Shown here: positions 34,838-42,073 of the stretch, one piece after another
Numbering within the stretch: the first letter of the stretch is position 1
Layout: every line of letters begins with the position of its first letter
NCBI RefSeq assembly: GCF_030611305.1
Contig: NZ_JAUWQB010000026.1
Span: forward strand, 1 to 42,073
Origin: Desulfobacula sp.
GTDB taxonomy: Bacteria; Desulfobacterota; Desulfobacteria; Desulfobacterales; Desulfobacteraceae
Direction of reading: 5' to 3'
Length of the DNA: 42,073 nt
Translations under genes and position numbers: made by a program
The notes under the pieces: model-generated
Databases searched by the model: none
Seen by the model: only the letters and a program-made list of their open reading frames with translations
Told to the model about the DNA's origin: nothing

Positions 34838-35515
34838 TTAAGAAAGACTGCCTGATTCTGACAGTTCAAGAAGCCCTTCAAGGTCTTTAATTAAAATGGT
34901 TTTGGTCTGTACCTCAATATAAGAAGAAGCCATCATTTTTTTAAATATTCTGGAAACGGTTTCAGGGGTGGTGCCGATCAGGTTGGACAATTGTGCCTTT
35001 GATATGGGAAGGATCACCTGTTTTTTGTTTTTCTGTTCTTTGGAAAGCGTGAGAATATAGGCTGCGAGTCTAGCAGGGACTTCCTTTAAACTTAAGTTTT
35101 CAATCTGTATGGTAAATTCCCGGAGTCGTTTGGACAGATCTGCCAGCAGGTTCATTCCAAGCCCTGGTGTTGCAGTAATCAAGTCTACAAATTTATGTCT
35201 GGGAAGAAAAATAATGTCTGATTTTTCAAGCGCCATGGAAGAGGCTGGGAAATTTTTTCCTTCAAAAACCGGGACTTCTCCAAAGGTGTGGCCGGGACCG
35301 TAAATATGAAGGATCTGTTCTTTGCCCTCAAAGGAAAGTTTAAAAATTTTAATTTTTCCTTTTTCAACCATATAAAACCCATCCCCCTTATCTCCTTCAT
35401 GGAAGATTATTTCCCCTTTATCAAATTTGAGGGTTGTGGCAATGGTAGCTGTTTTTTCCAGGTGCTCATCAGAAAGAGTTGAAAAAAGAGGGATGGCTTT
35501 TAATTTTTTAATAAT
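34838..35515 (-). CDS. hcpR: Crp/Fnr-family regulator, HcpR-like, with probable ATT start
   Basis: Regulator of the hybrid cluster protein gene that it faces. The frame contains a complete cyclic-nucleotide-binding-like beta roll (LKAIPLFSTLSDEHLEK, KGEIIFHEGDKGDGFYMV, then GPGHTFGEVPVFEG), a dimer helix and a winged helix LPISKAQLSNLIGTTPETVSRIFKKM. The first ATG (35371) would cut away about 48 residues of the beta roll. Between that ATG and the upstream in-frame TAA there is no ATG, GTG or TTG, but TGGAG at 35528-35524 lies eight bases before ATT at 35515. With that start the protein has 225 aa, the normal family length. No cysteine set for an iron-sulfur cluster is visible, so a heme or other sensor is more likely than an Fnr-type cluster. 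Confidence 0.8.
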   Translation of the reverse strand: MIKKLKAIPLFSTLSDEHLEKTATIATTLKFDKGEIIFHEGDKGDGFYMVEKGKIKIFKLSFEGKEQILHIYGPGHTFGEVPVFEGKNFPASSMALEKSDIIFLPRHKFVDLITATPGLGMNLLADLSKRLREFTIQIENLSLKEVPARLAAYILTLSKEQKNKKQVILPISKAQLSNLIGTTPETVSRIFKKMMASSYIEVQTKTILIKDLEGLLELSESGSLS

Positions 35516-35591
35516 ATATAATTCTCCAGTTAACTTTCGAAAATAATTAAAAAATTTTTAAAATCAAAAAAAATCAAAAAAAGTAAGATTA

Positions 35592-35607
35592 CTTGATCCA
35601 GGTCAAG
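35592..35607. promoter_or_regulatory. HcpR-type operator upstream of hcp
   Basis: CTTGATCCAGGTCAAG is a near-perfect palindrome of the TTGAC-N4-GTCAA type described for HcpR, with one C to T change. A TATAAT box follows at 35624-35629, so the site sits near -36, an activator position. It lies in the divergent hcpR-hcp region. Confidence 0.65.
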
Positions 35608-35690
35608 GATTTATATCTTTTTTTATAATAACTTCAAGCCAGGATGTAAAGATTAATTGTTCATTAACTATAATATAAGGAGAAAGTAAC

Positions 35691-37334
35691 ATGTTTTGTT
35701 TTCAATGTCAGGAAACAGCGAAAAACCAAGGATGCACCATTAAAGGTGTTTGCGGAAAAGAGAATGATACAGCCATTCTTCAGGACCTGTTGATTTATAA
35801 CCTCAAAGGAATCGGTGTTATTGCAAGCGCGGCAAAGGCAAAAGGTTCAGCAACTCCCAAAGATGCCGCTCTGTTTGTTGCCCAGGCTTTATTTACCACT
35901 ATTACAAATGCAAATTTTGATGAAGAAAAATTGGTTGACTGGATTCAGCAGGCGCAAAAAGTTAAAAAAGAGCTTTATGAAAGAGTGAAGGATCAAGTGG
36001 GGTCGGATCTTCATGAGAGTGCCACCTGGTATTCCGATGATGTGGCTTCCTTTAAAGCCAAGGCTGAAACCATTGGTGTACTTGCCACGGAAAACGAGGA
36101 TGTCAGATCCCTTCGTGAACTTCTTATCATCGGGTTAAAAGGGATTGCCGCTTATGCAGATCATGCATCGGTTCTGGGCGTAGAAAAAGATGAAATTTTT
36201 GATTTCATGTTTGAGGCACTTGCGTCCACCACCCAGGATCTCTCCGTGGATGAAATGGTGGGCATGGTACTTAAAGCCGGTGAGGTTGCAGTCACTACTA
36301 TGGCAGCTCTTGATGAAGCCAATACAACAGCTTACGGCCATCCGGAACTTTCCGAAGTAAATCTCGGTGTTAGTACAAATCCTGGAATACTGATCTCCGG
36401 ACATGATCTTAAAGATATGGAAGAACTTTTAAAACAGACGGATGGGACCGGCGTGGATGTATATACCCATGGTGAAATGCTTCCGGCCAATTATTATCCT
36501 GCTTTTAAAAAATTTGCCCATCTTAAAGGCAATTATGGCGGTTCCTGGTGGCATCAGAATGAAGATTTTGAATCCTTTAACGGCCCTGTTCTCATGACCA
36601 CCAATTGCATTATCCCCATGAAAAAGAAAAATACCTACAAAGATAAGGTCTTTACCACTGGTGTGGTTGGCTTTCCAGGTGTAAAACATATTGCAGACAG
36701 GGTGAATGGAGGTGCTAAAGATTTTTCTAAAATTGTTGAGCTTGCCAAAACCTGCAACGCACCGGAAGAAATTGAAACCGGTAAAATTGTCGGCGGGTTT
36801 GCCCACAACCAGGTGCTGGCGCTTGCAGACAAGGTGGTTGATGCTGTAAAATCAGGCGCAATCAAACGATTTATTGTCATGGCCGGTTGTGACGGTCGTC
36901 AAAAAGGAAGAAATTATTTTACCGAAGTAGCTGAAAAACTGCCTAAAGATACCATAATTCTGACTGCCGGATGTGCAAAATACAGGTACAATAAATTGGA
37001 TCTGGGCGATATCGGCGGAATCCCAAGGGTGCTTGATGCCGGACAGTGCAACGATTGCTATTCACTTGTCGTCATTGCCCTTAAACTCCAGGAAGCGTTT
37101 GGTCTTGATCATATCAACGATCTGCCGATTTCCTTTGATATTGGATGGTATGAACAAAAGGCGGTTGCCGTTCTTCTGGCTCTGCTTCATCTGGGCGTAA
37201 AGGGTATCCGACTTGGACCCACACTGCCGGCCTTTGTTTCCCCGACAGTACTGAATGTTCTGGTTGAAAATTTTGATATTAAACCGACTACAGATGCTGA
37301 TGCTGATATAGCAGCTATGATGCAGGGTAAGTAA
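35691..37334 (+). CDS. hcp: Hybrid cluster protein (hydroxylamine/NO reductase)
   Basis: Iron-sulfur-oxygen enzyme that reduces hydroxylamine or nitric oxide and protects against nitrosative stress. The 547 residues carry the N-terminal cluster motif of strict anaerobes, C3-x2-C6-x8-C15-x5-C21, and the hybrid-cluster ligands (H and E in [10 protein letters not shown] and MTTNC, CDGR, CAKYRYN, and the [10 protein letters not shown] region). AAGGAG precedes ATG. It is preceded by the HcpR-type operator and a TATAAT box, and followed by three small genes that probably belong to the same response. Confidence 0.96.
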   Translation: MFCFQCQETAKNQGCTIKGVCGKENDTAILQDLLIYNLKGIGVIASAAKAKGSATPKDAALFVAQALFTTITNANFDEEKLVDWIQQAQKVKKELYERVKDQVGSDLHESATWYSDDVASFKAKAETIGVLATENEDVRSLRELLIIGLKGIAAYADHASVLGVEKDEIFDFMFEALASTTQDLSVDEMVGMVLKAGEVAVTTMAALDEANTTAYGHPELSEVNLGVSTNPGILISGHDLKDMEELLKQTDGTGVDVYTHGEMLPANYYPAFKKFAHLKGNYGGSWWHQNEDFESFNGPVLMTTNCIIPMKKKNTYKDKVFTTGVVGFPGVKHIADRVNGGAKDFSKIVELAKTCNAPEEIETGKIVGGFAHNQVLALADKVVDAVKSGAIKRFIVMAGCDGRQKGRNYFTEVAEKLPKDTIILTAGCAKYRYNKLDLGDIGGIPRVLDAGQCNDCYSLVVIALKLQEAFGLDHINDLPISFDIGWYEQKAVAVLLALLHLGVKGIRLGPTLPAFVSPTVLNVLVENFDIKPTTDADADIAAMMQGK

Positions 37335-37349
37335 ATAAAGAAAATGTAT

Positions 37350-37380
37350 AGCCGGTGTATGAAAAGATCATGCACCGGCT
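37350..37380 (+). terminator. Hairpin between hcp and the HD gene
   Basis: AGCCGGTG (37350-37357) / CACCGGCT (37373-37380). No T-run follows, so partial termination or processing after hcp is more likely than a full stop. Confidence 0.5.
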
Positions 37381-37410
37381 GTAAACCAAAAGTTTGCAAG
37401 GAGGCTTAAA

Positions 37411-38145
37411 ATGAAATGCCCGGGACAAGATACCCAATACTGGAATAAAGACGCTATCTTTGAAACTGAATGTCCGGAATGCGGTCATCCCATGGAGTTT
37501 TTCAAGGATGACGCCACTCGAAGATGTGCAAACTGCAAAAAAAAGATTGTTAATCCCAAGATGGATTTTGGCTGCGCTTCCTATTGTAAATTTGCCGAGC
37601 AATGTCTTGGAACGCTGCCTGAAGAATTTGTCGCCCAAAGAGATGATCTCTTAAAAGACCGGGTGGCCGTAGAAATGAAAAGATATATGGGCACGGATTT
37701 TAAACGTATTGGGCATACTGCAAAGGTGGCTAATTTTGCAGAGAAAATCGGAAAAAAAGAAAAAGCAAATCTTGCCGTGGTTCTTTGCGCGGCATATTTA
37801 TATGATATCGGTGTAAAAAATGTTCTTGAGAAACATGATTCAATAAAACCTGAATACATGGAAAAAGAGAGCCCGAAAGTGGCAAGAGTTCTCATGGAAA
37901 AACTGGGAGCAAAAGAGGAATTGATCAATGAAGTTATTGAGATTGTGGGACACCATAATCGTCCGGCAAAAAAAGACAGTTTGAACCGCAAAGTTTTGCA
38001 TGATGCGGATATGCTGACCCATATGGTAAGTTGCGAAGGGAAAAACGGTGTTGATGATAAGGAGTTTTTCGCCAAACTTGACCGGCTTTTTTTAACCACA
38101 GCCGGAAACGAGCTTGCAAAACAGGTGTTGGTAGGGACGAATTAG
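37411..38145 (+). CDS. Zinc-ribbon and HD-domain protein of the hcp cluster
   Basis: A 244-residue protein of unknown function. The N-terminal 70 residues are cysteine-rich: a zinc-ribbon C21-x2-C24, C39-x2-C42, then C55, C59 and C65. An HD-phosphohydrolase-like helical domain follows (H102 in RIGHTAKVANFAEKI, GHHNRP at 180-185 and HDAD at 197-200). The defining HD pair is changed: the usual LHDIG is LYDIG, with Y131 before D132, so one metal ligand is lost and hydrolysis may be impaired. GGAGG precedes ATG. Its place after hcp suggests a part in the nitrosative stress response. This is inference from position only. Confidence 0.8.
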   Translation: MKCPGQDTQYWNKDAIFETECPECGHPMEFFKDDATRRCANCKKKIVNPKMDFGCASYCKFAEQCLGTLPEEFVAQRDDLLKDRVAVEMKRYMGTDFKRIGHTAKVANFAEKIGKKEKANLAVVLCAAYLYDIGVKNVLEKHDSIKPEYMEKESPKVARVLMEKLGAKEELINEVIEIVGHHNRPAKKDSLNRKVLHDADMLTHMVSCEGKNGVDDKEFFAKLDRLFLTTAGNELAKQVLVGTN

Positions 38146-38155
38146 AAAATAAAAA

Positions 38156-38194
38156 TTAAATCATATGCGATCTAAAAAAGCGCATATGATTTAA
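38156..38194 (+). terminator. Hairpin between the HD gene and the ferredoxin gene
   Basis: Perfect 14-bp stem TTAAATCATATGCG (38156-38169) / CGCATATGATTTAA (38181-38194), loop of 11. It lies shortly after the HD gene stop. Confidence 0.55.
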
Positions 38195-38222
38195 ATCAAT
38201 ATAGAATGAGGGGGACGACGAT

Positions 38223-38978
38223 ATGAAAGTGACCAGAAAAATAATCGAAATAGATGAAGAACTGTGTGACGGTTGCGGAAATTGTGTGCTTGCCTGTGCA
38301 GAAGGTGCGATTCAAATCATAGATGGTAAGGCAAAAGTGATTGCAGATAAATATTGCGATGGCTTGGGTGCGTGCATAGGTGACTGTCCCCAGGATGCTT
38401 TAAAGATCATAGAAAGAGAGGCAGACGATTTTGATGAAGAAGCTGTTGAAGTGTTGTTGAAACAGCAGAAAATTCAAAAAAAAGAAGCAGAAACCATTGC
38501 CTGTGGCTGTCCTTCCAATACAATCAGTACCTTCCCGACAGCCAACGAAAGTCCTTGTGACTGTGCTAATAAACCAATAACGCAGGCACCCGGTCAATCA
38601 TCCGGCAGCGCATCCAGTCTGGGTCACTGGCCGGTTCAGATCAGATTGGTTCCGGCGGGTGCACCATTTCTCAAAGACGCAGATCTTGTGATTGCAGCCG
38701 ATTGTGTGCCTGTGGCTTATCCGGCCTTTCATGCAGATTTTTTGAAAGGAAATGCTGTGATGATAGGGTGCCCCAAATTTGACAATGCCGACGAAAATGT
38801 TGAAAAGCTTTCCCAGGTATTTAAAGTGTCAGGGATAAAAAGTATCACATCCGTTGTCATGGAAGTGCCCTGCTGTTCTGCCCTGCCGATAATTATTAAG
38901 AAGGCTCTAGAAAAAGCAGATGTTGATATCCCGCTTAAAGAAGTTGTGGTCAGTCCCCGTGGACAAATCCTTTCATGA
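38223..38978 (+). CDS. Ferredoxin-domain electron carrier of the hcp cluster
   Basis: A 251-residue protein with an N-terminal di-cluster ferredoxin domain. The first site is complete, C15-x2-C18-x2-C21-x3-C25 followed by AEG instead of the usual CP. The second is CDGLGACIGDCPQ (C45, C51, C55), with leucine 48 where a cysteine is expected, so only three ligands remain. A linker with CGC and CDC cysteines follows, then a C-terminal domain of unknown function (IRLVPAGAPFLKDADLVIAADC and further, with VPCCSALPIIIKKAL). It resembles the ferredoxin proteins linked to hcp (FrdX type). Its stop overlaps the next gene start (ATGA). Confidence 0.82.
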   Translation: MKVTRKIIEIDEELCDGCGNCVLACAEGAIQIIDGKAKVIADKYCDGLGACIGDCPQDALKIIEREADDFDEEAVEVLLKQQKIQKKEAETIACGCPSNTISTFPTANESPCDCANKPITQAPGQSSGSASSLGHWPVQIRLVPAGAPFLKDADLVIAADCVPVAYPAFHADFLKGNAVMIGCPKFDNADENVEKLSQVFKVSGIKSITSVVMEVPCCSALPIIIKKALEKADVDIPLKEVVVSPRGQILS

Positions 38979-39761
38979 ACTGGTCTGAAGATGCAGACAG
39001 GGCCATAAAAAAAATTCCTTTTTTTGTAAGACAAAAAGTTAAAAAAAAAAATTGAGAATTTTGTTGAACAAAAGGGAAAGACATTTGTTGAATTGTCGGA
39101 TGTGACTGAATTGAAACAAAAATTCCTTTCCAAAGGCGGGATGGAAAAAGAAATTAAAGGATATGAGGTCACAACCTGCTTTGGGGGTGCCGGATGCCCG
39201 AACGCGGCAAATTCATGCACCCAGCTTGCAAAGGATATTGAAACAATTATTGAAAAAGAGAATATCCTTTCCTTTTTAAAAGAGACTGTAAAAGGGGATC
39301 TAAAATTCCACCACGAGTTCAGGGTTGCGCTTTCCGATTGCCCGAATGCCTGCTCAAGGCCTCAGATTGTGGATATCGGTATCATTGGAGCGGTTCTGCC
39401 AGGTGTTTTCGATGAAGCCTGCACCCTTTGCAGTGCCTGTGTGGAGGTTTGTGATGAAAACGCCGTTATGCTGGATGAAGAGAATGTTAAGCCTATAATT
39501 AGTAGCCATCAATGCCTTTATTGCGCCAAATGCATAAGCGCCTGCCCCACTGGAACTCTCGGGGAAAAAGGAAAAGGCTTCCGGGTGATGCTTGGCGGAA
39601 GATTGGGGCGCCATCCCAGACTTGCCATGGAAGTTCCGGGACTCCACACCCATGATGCGGTATTGAGCATCGTTCACAAGTGCCTGAAGTTTTATAAATC
39701 GAAGTCTAAAAACGGCCAGAGATTTTCCTATATCCTCTCCTCGGTGGATCAGGTCATATAA
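38975..39761 (+). CDS. Small siroheme/ferredoxin sulfite-nitrite reductase-like protein, frame broken at an A11 run
   Basis: From ATG at 38975 (overlapping the previous stop) the frame reads MNWSEDADRAIKKIPFFVRQ, a PCP_red-type N-terminal domain, then stops just after eleven A (39041-39051). With one A fewer the frame continues IENFVEQKGKTFVELSDVTE to the stop at 39761, total about 261 aa. The remainder has the siroheme-4Fe-4S ligands C-x5-C (TCFGGAGCPNA) and C-x3-C (DCPNACSRP), followed by two complete 4Fe-4S sites (CTLCSACVEVC and CLYCAKCISAC). It is a small single-chain sulfite or nitrite reductase-like protein. The break may be a sequencing error, a mutation, or a slippage site that makes two products. 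A TTG at 39093 could start a shorter form. Confidence 0.75.
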
Positions 39762-39811
39762 TTTGTAAGAAATTTACCTACACCAGAATCAGAAATCCTC
39801 TAATTGATTCA

Positions 39812-39840
39812 TTGACTACATATTTAGTAGCCTGCTAAAT
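39812..39840 (+). promoter_or_regulatory. Possible promoter of the TAXI TRAP genes
   Basis: TTGACT (39812-39817), 17-base spacer, CTAAAT (39835-39840). An ATTTAG / CTAAAT inverted repeat lies across the spacer and -10. Confidence 0.4.
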
Positions 39841-39886
39841 GGTAGAGATGGATTTTATGTTTTAACACCAAACACAGGAGAATCGT

Positions 39887-40852
39887 ATGAAAAGTAAACG
39901 TTTATTAGTTATTGGGTTTATCGCTGTACTCACCCTGGCATTTTGCCAGACAGCCTTTACAAAAGAAAGACTCGTATTCGGTGGCGGCCCTGCCGGTGGT
40001 ACATTCCAGGTGGTTGCCAACGCAGTCCAGGTGTATAAACCTGTAAAAGCGTCTAGCACGTTTAAAGTGCAGGCACAGTCTTCAGCAGGTTCCGTGGAAA
40101 ACATGAGAAAAACAGATGCCGGTAAACAACAATTTAGTGTTGTTTATTCAGGTCATGTTTATCTGGGTCGAAACGGCATGATGAAAAATGATACCAAAAA
40201 GTATGAAAATGTCCTGGCTGTTGCATGGCTCTATGGTGCACCTGGCCAATTGATAACCCGTGTCGGTTCCGGAATCAAAAGCGTAAAAGATCTTGTCGGC
40301 AAAAAAGTGGGTGTTGGTAATGCCGGTTCCGGTGCATTTGCAAACTGTGAACTCTTTTTCAGTCACATGGGTGTCTGGGATAAAATTGAAAGAAATGCAA
40401 TGGGCTACAATGATGCAGCCCAGGCATTCGGAAACAAGCAATTGGATGCTTTCTGGCTGTTTACAGCTTTTCCGAGCGGTGCTGTCATCATGGCGGCACA
40501 GACAAATGACATTGCCCTTGTAAACCTTGATGCAGATGCTCAAGCAAGCGGATTTTATAAGAAATATCCGTATTTTACAAAACTGTCTGTCCCTGCCAAT
40601 ACCTATAAGGGTGTAGATTATGACTCTCCTTCCTTTCAGGATTCAGCCCTTTGGGTAGCTAATTCAAAAGTGCCTGCAGATTCTGTATATGAAATCCTTT
40701 CCCTTATTTATACTGATGAGGGGATGGCCCATATGCATGCTGCGAAAAAGACATTTAAGAAGATGGCCCTTGCAACCGGTGCTGACGGTGTTGTAACGCC
40801 TTTCCATCCGGGTGCTGAAAAATTCTGGAAAGATAAAGGTATTTTAAAATAG
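39887..40852 (+). CDS. TAXI-family TRAP transporter solute-binding protein
   Basis: Periplasmic receptor of a TRAP-TAXI transporter. The 321 residues begin with a signal peptide (MKSKRLLVIGFIAVLTLAFC, cleavage near TAFTKE), then the TAXI signature LVFGGGPAGGTFQVVANAVQ, SSAGSVENMRKTDAGK, and the KDLVGKKVGVGNAGSGAFANCE segment near 129-150. It is followed after 144 bases by its membrane partner, with a perfect 17-bp hairpin between them. TAXI systems carry small organic acids or amino acids such as glutamate; the substrate cannot be assigned. Confidence 0.94.
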   Translation: MKSKRLLVIGFIAVLTLAFCQTAFTKERLVFGGGPAGGTFQVVANAVQVYKPVKASSTFKVQAQSSAGSVENMRKTDAGKQQFSVVYSGHVYLGRNGMMKNDTKKYENVLAVAWLYGAPGQLITRVGSGIKSVKDLVGKKVGVGNAGSGAFANCELFFSHMGVWDKIERNAMGYNDAAQAFGNKQLDAFWLFTAFPSGAVIMAAQTNDIALVNLDADAQASGFYKKYPYFTKLSVPANTYKGVDYDSPSFQDSALWVANSKVPADSVYEILSLIYTDEGMAHMHAAKKTFKKMALATGADGVVTPFHPGAEKFWKDKGILK

Positions 40853-40936
40853 ACATAAGTTAGTTTAACGGGTATATCTTAATTTAAGGTACGGGTTTTA
40901 AATAAAGAAAATTCGTATCCTCTAACCGGTAACCGA

Positions 40937-40973
40937 ATCACTGGGGACAGATTTGAAATCTGTCCCCAGTGAT
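40937..40973. repeat. Perfect 17-bp inverted repeat between TAXI genes (REP-like)
   Basis: ATCACTGGGGACAGATT (40937-40953), loop TGA, AATCTGTCCCCAGTGAT (40957-40973). The GGGGACAGATT core resembles scattered palindromes of REP type in related genomes. Its place between binding protein and permease genes suggests a stabilising end for the first part of the transcript. Confidence 0.7.
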
Positions 40974-40996
40974 TTCAAACAACAGGAAGGCAAACC

Positions 40997-42073
40997 GTGT
41001 ACGAAAAGTTAAATAGATTTGAGAAAATTGTGTTTGATGCATGCTCAGTGATCCTGGTCGTTTTTTACTCCTATGCTGCGGTGATTCATCCCATGGCAAC
41101 CCAGTATCACAGGGGCGTTTACATCATTATAACCTATTTGCTTGTCTTCCTTTTATACAAATCAAAATCAAAAATTATGAGGGTTGTGGATTATATCCTC
41201 ATTCTTCTTTCCCTTGCCTCCATCGGATACTGGATGTTTATGTTTGAAACCATTAATTACCGTACTGGTGCGGAAACACAAACGGATATGGTGTTTGCCA
41301 TCATTGGTGTATTAGTGGGTATCGAACTTGCCAGACGGGTGGTGGGCAAAGTATTTGTTTTTCTGGGTGCAGTAATGCTTACCTATGGTGTTTACGGGTA
41401 TCTGGCACCGGATTTGATTTCCCATGCAGGCGCTCCGTTTACTGAATTGTGTGTCAGTATATTTTATAAAAGTGATGGCGTGTTTGGAATTATGGCCAAT
41501 GTTCTGGCCACCTATGTGATTTTGTTTGTGCTCTTTGGTGCTTTTTTAGAAAAATGCGGTGCCCAGAAATTTTTTATTGACTGGCCACTTGCTGCAGTGG
41601 GTCATAAAATCGGTGGTCCTGCAAAAGTTGCAGTTATTGCAAGCGGACTTTTTGGTTCCATCTCAGGTTCTGCCATTGCAAACACTGTTTCAACCGGTGC
41701 ATTCACAATACCAATGATGAAAAAAGCAGGGTTTAAGCCCCATGTAGCAGGCGCAATAGAACCAGCAGCTTCCATAGGAGGCATGTTCATGCCGCCGATT
41801 ATGGGCGCAGGTGGATTTATCATGGCTGAGCTTACAGGTCTGCCTTATTCAAAAATAATGCTTGTGGCGATATTCCCTGCACTAATGTATTTTTTCTCAG
41901 TCTTTGTCATGGTTCATTTTGAAGCAAAAAAACACAATATTATTGGTGAAAAGAGTGAATTTTCCGCCACAGAAATCTTTAAAAAACAGTGGTTTTATAT
42001 ACTTCCACTTGTCATAATCACAATTTTTATGCTTTCAGGGTATTCTCCAGGTTATTCTGCGATTCTTGGTCTT
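40997..42073 (+). CDS. TRAP transporter 4TM/12TM fusion permease (partial, cut by window end)
   Basis: An open frame from GTG at 40997 runs to the last base without a stop: 359 codons are visible and the family is about 620-680 aa. AGGAAGG lies seven bases before GTG. It begins VYEKLNRFEKIVFDACSVIL, the start of the small four-helix (DctQ-like) part. The DctM-like part then shows GAFLEKCGAQKFFIDWPLAAVG, ASGLFGSISGSAIANTVSTGAFTIP and EPAASIGGMFMPPIMGAGGFIMAE, all hallmarks of TAXI fusion permeases. It works with the binding protein at 39887-40852. Confidence 0.93.
   Translation, partial: MYEKLNRFEKIVFDACSVILVVFYSYAAVIHPMATQYHRGVYIIITYLLVFLLYKSKSKIMRVVDYILILLSLASIGYWMFMFETINYRTGAETQTDMVFAIIGVLVGIELARRVVGKVFVFLGAVMLTYGVYGYLAPDLISHAGAPFTELCVSIFYKSDGVFGIMANVLATYVILFVLFGAFLEKCGAQKFFIDWPLAAVGHKIGGPAKVAVIASGLFGSISGSAIANTVSTGAFTIPMMKKAGFKPHVAGAIEPAASIGGMFMPPIMGAGGFIMAELTGLPYSKIMLVAIFPALMYFFSVFVMVHFEAKKHNIIGEKSEFSATEIFKKQWFYILPLVIITIFMLSGYSPGYSAILGL

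Noticed and set aside
34838-35371. HcpR starting at the ATG 35371
   Set aside because: It would remove the first part of the beta roll (LKAIPLFSTLSDEHLEK, KGEIIFHEGD) that is clearly coding upstream.

Overview
The window looks like the chromosome of a strictly anaerobic, moderately AT-rich deltaproteobacterium of the Desulfobacterales type (Desulfobacula-like). This is inferred from gene content and not from a marker-gene match: a bifunctional Rel next to rpmB, an anaerobic-type hybrid cluster protein under an HcpR-like regulator, a small siroheme/ferredoxin protein, a tungsten-type aldehyde:ferredoxin oxidoreductase, rubrerythrin, and two TRAP transporter systems (DctPQM and TAXI).

Layout. 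(1) 35-2188: rel, with a truncated rpmB tail behind it. (2) 2387-18321: an inserted accessory block of about 15.9 kb. It carries one long minus-strand catabolic operon that reads from 16540 down to 2576: TakP-like TRAP binding protein, DctQ, DctM, MmgE/PrpD, 3-hydroxyisobutyrate-dehydrogenase-like, 3-hydroxyacyl-CoA dehydrogenase, enoyl-CoA hydratase, methylmalonyl-CoA-epimerase-like, a frameshifted ketopantoate-reductase-like gene, thiolase, UspA, acyl-CoA dehydrogenase and an ADP-forming acyl-CoA ligase. A GntR/FCD regulator lies upstream, followed by mobile-element debris. (3) 18322-23945: a truncated rel tail, intact rpmB, bamD, trxB, trxA, rubrerythrin, aroB and aroF, the last behind a trp-type attenuator. 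(4) 24009-25930: a response regulator and a soluble hybrid histidine kinase on the plus strand. (5) 26010-34817, minus strand: aspS, hisS, hisD, a membrane metallophosphoesterase, an AOR-family enzyme and rtcB. (6) 34838-39761: a divergent nitrosative-stress type cluster, hcpR against hcp, a zinc-ribbon/HD protein, a ferredoxin and a siroheme protein. (7) 39887-end: a TAXI TRAP binding protein and a 4TM/12TM fusion permease cut by the window end.

Most informative structures. The accessory block is bounded by direct repeats of 396 bp (1991-2386 and 18322-18717; 42 mismatches by hand count, no indels). Each repeat holds the end of rel, the intergenic terminator and the end of rpmB, so rel is whole only on the left and rpmB whole only on the right. 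This is the geometry of single-crossover integration of a molecule from a related genome. The catabolic operon and its GntR gene share a 20-bp operator-like sequence. aroF has a complete 1:2, 2:3, 3:4 attenuator with a Trp-rich leader peptide. The hcpR gene has no standard start codon at the position its fold requires; an ATT start behind a good ribosome binding site fits. The siroheme gene is interrupted by a run of 11 A that breaks the frame by one base.

No tRNA, rRNA or CRISPR array was recognised. All positions and mismatch counts are by hand reading; no database search was run.
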